Position numbers and translations under genes: made by a program
The notes under the pieces: model-generated
Told to the model about the DNA's origin: nothing
What the model saw: only the letters and a program-made list of their open reading frames with translations
The model's database searches: none
Source of the DNA: Chalciporus piperatus
Taxonomy: Eukaryota > Basidiomycota > Agaricomycetes > Boletales > Boletaceae
Reading direction: 5' to 3'
Length of the DNA: 21,940 nt
NCBI GenBank assembly: GCA_038093975.1
Contig: JBBPTG010000346.1
Span: forward strand, 1 to 21,940
In this document: positions 9,388 through 18,756 of the stretch, piece after piece
Layout: the number at the start of each line of letters is the position of its first letter
Position numbering within the stretch: the stretch's first letter is position 1

Positions 9388-12150
9388 TAGTTTGTCCTGA
9401 TGAGTAATGCCTTTCCTGATAGCCTTCCGGTAAGTGTTATTCCAGGTCTGATGTATCACTGATTCTAACAGGGATGTTTATTCAAAGGATCACTATCGGG
9501 AGTTAATGAGGGTATCAAGAATGTGGAGAGACCTTACAAATCAAAAACAAGCAGGATTTGGCCATGAACCTGAGCAAAAGCTGTTACGAACGCTCCATTT
9601 CCTTATCCTAATCATGCCTACACTCCATTACACTTACTAGGTTTCTCTTTGTTTTTGGACTTAGTCATTTCTCTTTTCCTTTTGTTATCTTATCTTATCA
9701 CATCACGTGACATACTTACATAAGATAGGTCTAGACCTTCGCTTACTCATGATGACTCACTGGTCATTAATCAGCATCAGTCAGCATTACTCATCATATG
9801 ACTCATGCGTACTCATTCCACAGTAGAGCTAGTTACGCCATTGGCTAGTAGTCATCATGAGTCATACTTATTCACATATGATAAGGTTTAGCCACAACAT
9901 GTACAAACAGTGACAATAGTATATAAACCCAGGTCGACAAGCACTGGACTCTCCAGTCTTGTTCTCCTGGAGTTTCCTCATCAATCCTCAGCCAAGTGCA
10001 TCGGCTCTTTATTGTCTAGTGTGAGTTTTAGCTCTTAGTTGAGTTGAGTCATTTCAAAAGCCAGGTCATGGAGAGCTGGCCATATTTTGTCCAGCATGTC
10101 CTCAACCTGGAATCAACTTGCCAGAGAAATGGATGGAAGAGTATGATAGATAAGCAGGTCATTTTTAACTACTGGTATATTATTGACATGATTGAAGTGA
10201 TATCATGGCCCTTCGTTATGTGGTGGATGGAAATTTTACTGTTCAGCATATGAAAATGCAAAGGCCAGAGGATGTCTCAGTCTCTCTGACGATCTGGGTT
10301 ATATGGTGTCCAACAAGCTGTATGAAGACCATATGAAGACAGCAGAGACTAACAATGAGGTAGATTCTAGGTTCTGGTCAATTCGATTAATAAGAAATGG
10401 CTCATTCATCACCTTTTGTAGAGGTCAACTTGTCAGCATCATCAGGCAGTCAATAATGCCAATACAAGCAAGACACACTTAAGGGCCACTGGGGTGGGCG
10501 CAACAATAGCCTGTGCTCGACATGGATGGAGTTATCTAGTTTGAATGACACATATCTGGTAATTGTAAACTCTGGCTTGAAATAGGCACAAGAATATCAA
10601 CTACTCGATTTGTCAAGCCATCTCTTACAATTCTGATGGTATACAAAAAGCCATGATCATTTATGATGTGGCTTGTCAATGGCACAAAAAACTTTCAGCG
10701 AGAGTCCAGAAATGTGATGCTCTCTCAGTACCCGAGAACATGGACATTGTGCCTGCCATTGGGAAATTTCATCTCAGCGCTCACAACCTCACCTGCTTTC
10801 CTAGGTTTAGTCTGATGTTTCTTAAAGGAGCAGGTCATGTTGACGGAGAAATCTTGGAAACTCTTTGGGCCTCCTTTAACAAAATCTCTCCTTCTGCTAG
10901 ATCTATGATCTTGGCTCACCGGCAGGAGCTCTATGATGACCACATGAGGTATTCTAACAGGAAGAAGCTTACTGGACTTGGTTTGTGATACTTCTATTGG
11001 CTGGTACACATCAAAGTTCACTGAGATTTGTGATATAGTCAAAACTCTATTAAGGAAACATACATTGGCATAAGATGGGGTGAAGAAGACTAAGGAACCA
11101 TTTGAGGAACTAAGTGAATCCTTGGAAATCAGCATATTGAATTCTTGGATCCAAGAGGCTGAAAAAGCAGACAAAAAAAGAGATAAAGCTTTGGATATAT
11201 ACAGTTTGCAAATAGACAAAGGTGCGTCATCATCAGAACATTTGTTTTCAGAGTTGATTCACTCTATTCATAGCCTCTATCTTGGTGGAGATGAGATTGA
11301 ATCTTCTGAAGGAAGGGAGTGTCTCTTCGGCCAGAGAAGGTTCTATAGCCTGGATAATTGAAGGGATTAGTATTGAGGATGCTCAGTAAGTGCTCGAGAT
11401 GCGTTTCTTCAAGGTGGTGTTTAAAATTGCATTGCATAGAGATGCACTTCGTGCAGATATCTGATGTCTGCCGAGGGATGCCTCAGCTAGACAAAAGGCT
11501 AATGTTGTGCAAAAGCGACAAAGGCTTCATAGGAGAATAATGAAGTTTAATTAGATAGTCTCACTCTTCACTGCTGGATTAGAGTGTGACTCAAATGCCA
11601 CCTCTTTACCCAAGGATGTTCCTGAATACTGTCTCGAGGAAAACCCTCAGGCTGGGATTGCAGAGATAGTGGATGAGAATGAAAAGGAATGACTTTTTTG
11701 GGAGGGAGATGATGATGAGGAAGCTGAGGAAGATGGGTATTGTCCAGCAGAGAATCTATCCTCCTGGATTTCTTCTTCAGTGGTGGCCGGCAGCTCAGAT
11801 CAAGAGGAGGGGTTACAGGATATGATGAAGGAGGAAGTCCAGTTGCACATTCGACAAGCTAATGATTGCTTAGAACAACTGAGATCTGATTTGGGGGGTA
11901 AGTCTGTTCTCTTTAGGTTAAAATTTCGAAGCTCTACCTCGGTCCAGACAGATACCAGATCCCAACAAGAGCTCAGAAGGATTACCCTCAAGATTAATCA
12001 GCATGTTAGAAGTTATCAACGAACAAGGAAGGCATTGGTTCAATTGAAGGTTGTCGAAGACACTCTTCAAAAGTATCAAGTCATAAACCATGAAGACCTG
12101 GGTCTAACCAAGGATATCACCGAGGAAAATCGCTTTGGAACCGAGCTGTG
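9388..12150 (+). pseudogene. Second KDZ transposase copy, 5'-truncated and decayed
   Basis: Homology to the first KDZ gene is clear and in order: SNAFPDSLP (~9400), HYRELMRVSRMWRDL (~9480), CPACPQPGINLPEKW (~10090), VVDGNF (Asp codon 10226-10228), STCQHHQAVNNAN, ACARHGWSY, IIYDVACQWHKKL (Asp 10665-10667), GHVDGEILETLWA (~10835-10875), ELSESLEISILNSWIQEAEKAD, and the C-terminal LHIRQANDCLEQL...EENRFG. The N-terminal CxC2 region is absent. Breaks: stop after ARHGWSYLV, frameshifts near 10290 and 11336, and stops at 11387, 11462, 11552 and 11690 that all lie in one frame. A donor near 10144 reads AT instead of GT. A solo LTR interrupts it at 9582-10056. Homology stops near 12150. It is a dead copy from a lineage distinct from the first. 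Confidence 0.92.
9582..10056 (+). mobile_element. Solo LTR 3, TSD AAAGC, in second KDZ copy
   Basis: This 475-bp element starts TGTTACGAACGC and ends GAGTCATTTCA (TG...CA). It is flanked by AAAGC at 9577-9581 and 10057-10061. Removing it with one AAAGC rejoins GAG CAA AAG C to CA GGT CAT in frame and restores the KDZ reading EPEQKPGHGELAIFCPACPQ, which fixes both ends. It has a TATA box (9920-9927), CACGTGAC (~9704) and four TGA(C/G)TCA sites. It belongs to a different family from LTRs 1 and 2 but with similar layout. Confidence 0.93.
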
Positions 12151-12323
12151 CGACCATACGGTCGTAACACGAGCTCAAGAGATCGTGCATGGACATTGGG
12201 AGAGTGTAGAAGATGAAGGCAACGACTTACCAGATGTATTGAGTCGAGTCGAGGTCCCCAGAGGTCGAGAGGAGGAGCGGGAGGAGTCGGACAAAGTGAG
12301 TTTTCACTTACCCACCACCACAT

Positions 12324-13737
12324 CTACTCACCACAGACCCCCTCCGACGCGCCATAAGCCACTGGGGCTGGTAGACCATGTGAATGTCAAATAGAGATGT
12401 GAATGACCTATGAACTCACTTTGTGTCACCCTCTTCGCCTTTGGCTCCTCTGATGCCGACTGAGCCCTTGTTCTCTTCTTGCTTGTGCTTGGGCCAGCCT
12501 GCCCTTCGTCTTCCAGCCACTTGGTCTGCTCAATGGCCAATGGGTCTTCCGAGTTGTTGTCCTCAGGAGCCGTCGCTCTCTGCTTGCCTGTCCCCTTGCC
12601 TGTTGCTGCCCTTGTTTGGCGAGTTCTCTTCGGCCTGGTAGAGGGGGCTGGGGTGGCAGGCGAATCCGTCCGAGGGGCCGAAGCCGCATGTCTTGGATGG
12701 GCCATTGTGAGGGAACACTTCTGCTTTCCCTGAAAACAGGGAATGCAGGCGTTCCGGCTCACTCCAGGGGGATGCGGGATGCATTCCCGACGCATGGTGA
12801 CACGCCGGTCACATGGAGAGCATTCTGGAGGAGGGGGTAGAAGAGAGCCGCTGCCTGAGGCGGCAGCAGCCAAGGCAGGGGAGGGACGGGACGGGCCTGG
12901 TTGAGTGTTTTTGGCACGTTCGGCCTTGTTCCATTCCTGTTGAGCCTTGGTTTGCATTATGGGCAGGTGGCGGCGGGGGCGAGACAGTGTCTTTGGGGTT
13001 GGGAGTGGGAGATGAGCCGGCTTGGGTGCTTGCGGTTGTGGATGTTGAGTCTCCACGACGATCGAAGGGAGGGAGGGCAGTGATGGGCCCAATGGTGCTG
13101 ACACGTCGGTCTGTTTCGGGCGAGGCCTCGAGGACTTTGAGGATTTTGAGGGGACTGGCCGCTCTGTTGGGCGATCTTCTGTCTCCTCGGCCTCATCTGA
13201 CTCGACTGCAACCGCCCTCTGTTTACCCTTTGCTTGACGAGCTGGCAGCGGCGAGGTGATGCGAGGAGTCGTAGAAGGCAGGGTGGTGGGCAACTCGGCA
13301 GTAGCAGGAGGGGGGCGATGTCGAGTCAGTGGGCTCAGATGGCCGGTACCAATGGTGGAACTCTATGGAGTCACCAGGATGGAGGATGGACTCCCATACC
13401 GGCCAACTGTTGACGTTGGTGCGGCTGGGGATCCGAATGTCGGCAGCGATGACTATCGGAGGGATGATGGTGGCAGCCTCAGCCATAGGGCGAAAACGAT
13501 GCTGTGGGGAGTGAGAAAGATGAGCATAGGTTAGGGTAGGAGGGAGTAGTCTGGACACACCAGTGCCGCCCTCATCAAATCCAATCTCCTCTCCCAGTCT
13601 TGGCTGCGAGCCTCCAACTCCGAGCTTGAAAGGCGGCTCCCTCGGCCTTCGCCACTTTGAATGATGGCCTCGATGGTGATCTTGATGAACTCTGCAAGAG
13701 CTTGAGCAGAGGCATTGGCTTTCTGAGCAGACATCAT
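12324..13737 (-). CDS. Zn2Cys6-like cysteine-cluster protein, apparent frameshift
   Basis: Exon 1 (13737-13561, starting MMSAQKAN) is joined by a 59-bp intron (13560-13502) in phase to HRFRPMAEAATIIPP. The reading then changes frame at a run of six C (13315-13310); five C would join TDSTSPP to ATAELPTT and continue without a stop to ~12420. The last exon (12367-12324) is tentative. The protein is Ser/Pro/Lys-rich with one cluster at 12822-12715: C-x2-C-x9-C-x11-C-x2-C-x6-C. This is close to the fungal GAL4-type Zn2Cys6 pattern but with a longer first loop, so a zinc-binding, DNA- or RNA-contacting role is possible and unproven. It is convergent with the second KDZ copy. The frameshift could be a real lesion, or a sequencing error in the homopolymer. 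Confidence 0.65.
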
Positions 13738-14246
13738 GTTGGTATGGATAGCAAGTAGAGAAGAGGTGATGAGCAGGGTGTTAGAGAGGTGAGATCAAAT
13801 GAAGTGTTCAAAGGTTGTGGATGAGTGACGGCCGAGAATAAAAGCTATAGTAAGTGACGTAATGTGTTTGTCCCAGTTGGGTGAGCGGAGCTGGAAATGT
13901 ACTGCTCTATTGCGCCATTCAGAAAGGCCTTCTGAACTCGATCGATGCCTAGCATGGCAAGCTGGGACATGCGGGCGTACTTCACATCGGAAGAACAGCC
14001 CACACTACCCCCCTTATGCTGATCAGACAGCTATGGACCTGCACACCCAAAATTCATTTGTTAAAGGTACAGTAAAGGCACTCCAGAGTGCATACAACAA
14101 GCCGCCATCACGCCTGCAATGTACCCCCTTTCCCGCAATACAGAACTGCTGAGCATGATACAATCAGAGTATGTCGACTTCCTTTGCGAGGTGTTCTGCT
14201 TTACATCATTCCCATGGCATTGTGGTCCAGTTTGGACTTTCAATCA
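13738..14246. other. Intergenic stretch, no gene recognised
   Basis: This lies upstream of the cysteine-cluster gene and should hold its promoter (a TATA-like ataaaagctata lies near 13840 on the plus strand). A 96-codon plus-strand frame (13862-14152) has no recognisable features and looks like chance. Nothing repetitive was seen. Confidence 0.4.
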
Positions 14247-14702
14247 CTACTCAACTAGCTTGGGCCTGGGCAGGGGAGGGAATGGTGCGGAAGCTGTGCC
14301 GGAAGGTGGCAGAGGGTAATGAGATGGTTGTGATGATTGTGTTGCACATGAGACGCTGCAGGATGTTGGGGGGTCGGAGGCGTTGCTGGTAATTCCTGCA
14401 ATCACCTGCGTTCGAACATGTTTCCTCTTCTCTCCGCCACAGGGAGACGTCGGGTCAATTGCTTGTCATTGCTTGTCCTCCCCACCACACACACATTCAT
14501 GCTTGCCTTTTGCGCACCTAATGCACACCACCACCTTGGGCTTGTCCAGCTGGGGGATGCATTCCACATCAATTTGCACACAACAGTCACAACAGGTGAC
14601 ATCGGAGGCTGGGTTAGGGTCGCACGCCTTGCCTTTCCCCTTACCCTGCAGCCTCGCCTCTTGGGCCAGATTGGCTGCAACAGTTTCTTCGCAGGTGTCC
14701 AA
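14247..14702 (-). pseudogene. Broken paralogue of the cysteine-cluster protein
   Basis: The minus-strand frame holds LQGKGKGKACDPNP followed by a cluster C-x2-C-x7-C-x11-C-x2-C-x6-C (roughly 14606-14490). It is the same layout as the gene at 12324-13737, including an Ile-Pro after the third Cys and a basic KGK/QGK stretch before the last. A TGA at 14468-14466 interrupts the frame, but it stays open afterwards to TAG at 14249-14247 with matching Ser/Pro-rich content (KRKHVRTQ, then PSHYPLPPSG). No ATG is seen: a stop lies just before the first codon used here. It is therefore a degraded copy or an internal exon of a broken gene. The Zn-binding idea is inferred from the spacing. Confidence 0.6.
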
Positions 14703-14888
14703 TTACATGAGCAGCCTTCATAGAGCAACGGTGAGATTTCGTAAAGTATTGCGCTTTCTTGACGTTTATCTAGATCTAGGTGCAAGCTGGAAAAGGTCCA
14801 GGATGGGCAAATCTGGCGATGTATGACTTGGTGACAGGGCAGTCAAGTGCAGGGAGAGCAGCAGGACCAGGGCTTGTGCTTCTAAAGC

Positions 14889-15552
14889 TTCAATATCAAA
14901 GGCAATATAGACAAGAGGGTGGACATACTTTGGATGATTGAACAGCTGTTAGCAATTGAATGAAGGGTTCCTGGGATCTCGTGCCAGAGGGCAGGATAGG
15001 CAGTCCTGAGTCAGCCTCATGGAATGTGATCTCACCCACATTCTTTTATAGGGCCTTGTTGCCCATGTATGAGGCTACATGCTTGAGTTGGCTCTTTCAT
15101 AACTTTTGGATCCAGTCTGCACAGAGGTGATTTGTAGGGATAGATGTCTCATATCAATGCGCCTGATGTTGGCAATGAGTTTGACGTAGCAGTCGGCCTA
15201 CATGTCCAGAGCGAGTGAGTTACTCATTGCTAGTGCAATATTGCACTCAGCATCCAAGGGCATAGACAACTGGATTGACTCACATGTTTGTGGGTTTGGA
15301 AACCCTCAAGTTCCCAGCCTGGATGCCGGATCAATTAGCTGAGAGACATGTCAGAAAGAGGTGAAGATATGGGTGACTTTTCTGGGGAGACACTGGTGGA
15401 CCTGCAATTTGTCCTGCCTCTTTTCCAACTTCTCCCACTGCATCAACAATCATTGTGGTTCCATCTGCCTGGAATCCATGGCCTATCTTGGAACCTTCCT
15501 TGAATACTGTGCGACCAGCTGGCATCATACCAGACCAACTTGAAGTGATCAT
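14889..15552 (-). pseudogene. Degraded coding remnant of unknown family
   Basis: Several minus-strand segments read like protein but are broken by stops. One runs HVASYMGNKAL, stop, KNVGEITFHEADSGLPIL, then QEPFIQLLTAVQSSKV (15090-14897). An upstream piece runs ADCYVKLIANIRRIDMRHLSLQ (~15205-15140). A further piece runs SGMMPAGRTVFKEGSKIGHG (~15535-15480). An intron with acceptor ctgtgcag near 15120 would join the first two. I do not recognise the family, and whether the three pieces belong together is not certain. Confidence 0.35.
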
Positions 15553-15961
15553 ATGCTACAAGTGTGAAATAGTTGTGTCCCGGGATTATTCATACCCATT
15601 TCTCTTTTTCCTGGTGGATAATCCTGAAAGTGGTGTTAAAAATCAACCCTGCCCTGGGATGGACCAACTCTGCTTTCAAACAAAAGCTACACTACAACAT
15701 TGGGCTCACTCAATCTTCTTCATTCTGACACCAAGCCATCCTGTGGGGTGCTCGAAATTTATTGCCCATTCATTAATCCATCTCCTTGGAGCATAAGAAG
15801 TCAGTTTTTTTTTTGATTACACAATTTAGTCCACACATGCACTAAATTCCATGGCGGACAGGATGGATCGACATTAATTTCGACCACAATGACAACATGA
15901 TCTTGGACTTACTCAATATCTTCTGTTTCATCATCAATTTAACCTGTTTGAGTGTTAAATT

Positions 15962-16423
15962 TCATTGATTTTGACGAGACATTTTACTACACATGTGTAC
16001 TAAGTATATAGGCACTACACAAATCATAGCTAGTTGATATTCATATCCATATATTCTCTCCTCATCCTCATCCTCATCCATCCCATCTTCTGGCAGTTTC
16101 TGCAGGTTATTATTGAGCCACTCTTTCACCAATGCCCTGACTTCCAATTCGACCTCGGACTGCTTGTACTCTGAGTAACCCAACCATTTCACCAGCTCAG
16201 TGTCACTGAGGTTGCGAAGATGCAAGGGATAAATGTTATGAGTGATGGCATAATGATCAATGTAGAGGTGGGAGATGGATTGACCAGCTGGATAGGAAGA
16301 TATGGGTTGATGTTGGGAATAGGGGATGATATGGAAGATGGGGGCATTGGGAGCGATAGGCTCGACCAGTGGGCACGAAGATGGGCCGGATAGACGCAGT
16401 AGAAGGTGTAGATGACAATGGAA
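15962..16423 (-). CDS. Acidic small protein of unknown family (left arm copy)
   Basis: The frame is open for ~153 codons with no ATG, so an upstream exon or a lost start is likely; the clearest coding part is the last ~87 residues. Recognisable segments are HIIPYSQHQPISSYPAGQS, LSDTELVKWLGYSEYKQS, and ELEVRALVKEWLNNNLQKLP, followed by an acidic run DGMDEDEDEE and a short hydrophobic tail. The first third also has a second open frame, so the true frame there is uncertain. It is divergent from the next gene across a ~450-bp block. The family is not recognised. Confidence 0.4.
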   Translation of the reverse strand, partial: FHCHLHLLLRLSGPSSCPLVEPIAPNAPIFHIIPYSQHQPISSYPAGQSISHLYIDHYAITHNIYPLHLRNLSDTELVKWLGYSEYKQSEVELEVRALVKEWLNNNLQKLPEDGMDEDEDEERIYGYEYQLAMICVVPIYLVHMCSKMSRQNQ

Positions 16424-16640
16424 TCAACAATCAGGATGATTGGAAGGGCAGTTGTGTTGCAGCCAAAAACTTGCAGGGGTGGACTAGCCAGTTGCTAGGT
16501 CGAGTCAAGAGGCTATTGGAGGCTTGGACTAGAGTCCAATGTGAGTGACTGTGATATATTTGAGTGAAGAAATAGATAACAGTACCTAGAGTCCAATGCG
16601 AGTAACTGAAGGTTAGCTACAATGGACTCTGGAGGAGTGT
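16424..16640. promoter_or_regulatory. Divergent intergenic block of the arm, with repeated GGACTCTAG motifs
   Basis: Between the two divergent arm genes lie block B, two copies of CTAGAGTCCAATG(T/C)GAGT (~16532 and ~16591) and a third partial copy, CAATGGACTCTGG (~16619). The position between divergent genes suggests promoter or transposase-binding function; this is inference. The same layout is mirrored at 20983-21199. Confidence 0.45.
16441..16547 (-). repeat. Block B (left arm copy)
   Basis: Reverse complement of 21076-21182. It contains the near-palindrome TTGGACT-AG-AGTCCAA (about 16525-16540). It lies between the acidic small gene and block A. Confidence 0.7.
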
Positions 16641-16868
16641 GCGCTTCAAGGTAAACAAGGAAGCGCCAAACAAGTCTAAGGTAAAGCTCTGCTAGTGCAG
16701 AGCGAAGCGAACAACACTAGGTAATGAACCAAGTTGGTAGCCTCCATTCAACTTCTAGCCTATCTAGATCGATTCCTCAGGTCATTTTACCTAGTGCTAG
16801 GTAGCGCTGTATGAGTCAAAGGAAAGTAAGTGAGTAGGAAAAGGTAAGTTGGGGAATCACCAAAGCAA
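16641..16868 (+). repeat. Structured block A (left arm copy)
   Basis: This non-coding block lies just 5' of the ankyrin-like gene. It holds a hairpin GCGCTTC...GAAGCGC (16641-16647 / 16660-16666), a hairpin GCTCTGC-TAGT-GCAGAGC (16686-16703), and a 10-bp inverted repeat CACTAGGTAA / TTACCTAGTG (16715-16724 / 16787-16796). It ends gttggggaatcaccaaag. A mirror copy lies at 20755-20982 and a diverged copy at 18414-18665. It could be a MITE or a shared promoter module. Confidence 0.8.
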
Positions 16869-17798
16869 CATATTGGACTGGGTCTCAAGGATAATGAAGT
16901 GAGAGCTGCTTATGTAGCAGAATATTTTCACCATGAGCAAGCCTTCAAAGACCAAGAGATGACCCAGGAGATGCGAGAATTTCTGGACAAGACATATCAT
17001 GTCACCTGGTCTGAGCTCAGCTTACCTGAATCACTTGCACCCACTGACGATGTAGACTTGAGACATGATGAGAATTCGAACATGAAGCATATACCAGTCC
17101 CACATACCTGCATGGTCGAGCGACACTATTGCATCTAGCCACACTTCTAGCCAAATGTGGCTTCAGGGACATTCACATCCGCAACAAGACCCCAGACAAC
17201 TTGACGACGGAGAACATCCAATGAATCACCAATATTCTGCAAAATAACAAAAAAAAATGCGCAGATGAACAATATGTGCATCTGCGTGTTTTATCTGCGA
17301 CTCCGTCAAATATTCACCCAGCATTCAGCTGACGCAATTTTGCTAGAGGAGAAGCGTACAATTCGACAAAGCCTGTACATGACATAAAATACCAAGATGT
17401 TCAAGTACTGCATACATCCATCGTGATTATATTCGCGAAAGAAGAGCCAAACATATTGACGAATGGAAAGACATGTTCTTGGTGGACAATGTTCCCATCA
17501 TCATCGCTGTGAAGTACCGGCAAAATCGAAGGATATGTCAAAGGCAAACATTAGCTGAAGAAGAACAGCACTGGCAAAGATCAATATGGGAATATTCGTT
17601 CAATGGCAGTTGCGCTGGCTACATATATTCAGTGAGTAGCAATTGCATTTCACAAGATCTGACTAATATCTTTCATAATTCAGCTTGATTCCGGTTGAGC
17701 AGTGGGAAGCATTGGATCCAGAAGACATACAGCAACAGCATGGCGATGAAATCTATGATTCACCTCATCACAGTCAACATTCAAACATATCACTTATT
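16869..17798 (+). pseudogene. Ankyrin-like, multi-exon gene remnant (left arm)
   Basis: Coding-like pieces in order: KDNEVRAAYVAEYFHHEQAF to ESLAPTDDVDL (16880-17075); in another frame TYLHGRATLLHLATLLAKCG then FRDIHIRNKTPDNLTTEN (17101-17218); IRERRAKHIDEWKDMFLVDN then VPIIIAVKYRQNRRI (17430-17540) and EYSFNGSCAGYIYS; then an intron 17632-17702 (GTGAGT...GTTGAGCAG) in phase with WEALDPEDIQQQHGDEIYD. The second piece resembles an ankyrin repeat (TLLHLA core, then DIHIRNKTPDNL). Stops after TENIQ (TGA, 17220-17222) and after IHPAFS break the frame, unless introns remove them. The arm edge at 17798 cuts the last exon. The family is uncertain. Confidence 0.4.
17267..17300. repeat. Hairpin CGCAGATG/CATCTGCG in arm
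   Basis: An A9 run is followed by CGCAGATG, ~12 bases, then CATCTGCG, and soon another ATCTGCG. The mirror copy is at ~20323-20356. It may be a small insertion or a structured intron segment. Confidence 0.5.
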
Positions 17799-18048
17799 GG
17801 ATACGGAAGAAATCGAAGTCCCAATCTTTGATGAGGACGGAGATAGGATCCCCCAGCGAAATGCCATTTTCAGTGATGACACAAAATGCACGGGAATATT
17901 ATTCAAGTTGAAGAACATTCATGAACTATTTAACTGTTCTGAACACCGCGGAGGATCTTGATTTACCGGTCACACCACATTATATCTATCCGATGGCATG
18001 TCTCAAGGACATCGGGCAATTCCAAGCCCATTTCATTGGTTTTGGTTG
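17799..18048 (+). pseudogene. Coding-like continuation left of the spacer
   Basis: Directly after the arm edge a frame continues with DTEEIEVPIFDEDGDRIPQR and TGILFKLKNIHELF to a stop at 17959-17961. A second frame then carries NTAEDLDLPVTPHYIYPMAC then LKDIGQFQAHFIGFGW to ~18045. The shift between the two suggests a one-base lesion or an unseen intron. It is probably the true 3' part of the ankyrin-like gene or of another broken gene. The family is not recognised. Confidence 0.35.
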
Positions 18049-18095
18049 GGTTTTTTTTGATTAATTAATTAAAAAAAACCGGACTGGACTGGAGC
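18049..18095. repeat. AT palindrome with CCGGACTGG end
   Basis: GGTTTTTTTT (18049-18058) pairs perfectly with AAAAAAAACC (18071-18080) around a TTAATTAATT core, which would form a strong hairpin. The right half plus ccggactggactgga matches the repeat at 8926-8962. Confidence 0.7.
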
Positions 18096-18413
18096 TAGCA
18101 ACACTATCTACCCTCGAGAACAACCCGATGCCCCTCTTCCAGCGTGCATTGTGGTTGCCTTGGAACCACTGCTTCAGGGAGTCAGGGCTTGATTTAATGG
18201 ACTGAAAGCTGTACTCATGCAGCAAACCGACAGTATTGGGTGAACGACTGCCTTGTTTTGTGGGGCTGGGTGGCAACGTTGCCATGCTTGATGGGACCAG
18301 ATGGAATGAGGGCGACCGAACCAGGGGGAATTGGATGACCAAAGCCAAGGTTGAAAAGAATAAGATGACCACCCGTTAGAGGGTTGAAGAAGCCAGATGC
18401 AAACATTGCACAT

Positions 18414-18418
18414 GCGCT
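18414..18418. other. Start of the spacer-only gene unit
   Basis: From here to 19822 the spacer is organised as block A, a short plus-strand gene, then block B. The stretch 18096-18413 before it holds only weak chance frames and no recognised gene. Confidence 0.3.
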
Positions 18419-18665
18419 TCAAGGTAAACAAAGGTAAACAAAGTGTCAAGGAAGCGCCACACAAGTGTAAGGTAAAGCTCTGCTAGTGCAGAGCGAAGGG
18501 AACAAGACAAGACAAGGTAATGAACCCAGTTGGTACCCTAGGTAAAATGACCTGAGGAATCGATCTAGATATGTTAGACGTCGAATGGCGCGCTAGGTAG
18601 CGCTGTATGAGGAAAAGGAAAGTAAGTAAGTAGGAAAAGCTAAGTTGGGGAATCACCAAAAGTAA
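18414..18665 (+). repeat. Structured block A (diverged spacer copy, centre inverted)
   Basis: The flanks align with 16641-16868 in the same orientation. Both hairpins are conserved (GCGCTTC 18414-18420 with GAAGCGC 18450-18456; GCTCTGC 18476-18482 with GCAGAGC 18487-18493). The first loop is longer, with aaggtaaac duplicated. The central segment 18538-18592 matches the reverse complement of 16741-16794. The gene at 18757 follows. Confidence 0.85.
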
Positions 18666-18756
18666 CAGAACATCCATCAAACACACCGCTCCCCGAACGC
18701 GTACACCTACAGCAATCCCTGGACCATCTTCCAGGCCCATAAGGCCCAAACGGGCG

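Larger units (their letters stand above)
15683..17798. repeat. Left arm of large inverted repeat (at least 2116 bp)
   Basis: Position x here pairs with 37623 minus x in the right arm. Every segment I compared matches without a mismatch or gap, including the 10-base homopolymer near 15805, the hairpin near 17270 and all open frames. The inner edge is sharp: the match runs to 17798 (...cacttatt) and fails at 17799. The outer edge cannot be set because the right arm leaves the window. In plus orientation the arm holds a minus-strand gene-like segment, a structured intergenic block and a plus-strand gene-like segment. Confidence 0.96.

Noticed and set aside
10725..11219. 164-codon minus-strand frame
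   Set aside because: Antisense of the second KDZ transposase, where the plus strand shows clear homology to the first copy.
12423..13259. Several long plus-strand frames
   Set aside because: They are shadows of the GC-rich minus-strand cysteine-cluster gene, with no introns or motifs of their own.
13862..14152. 96-codon plus-strand frame
   Set aside because: Composition and lack of motifs or introns suggest chance.
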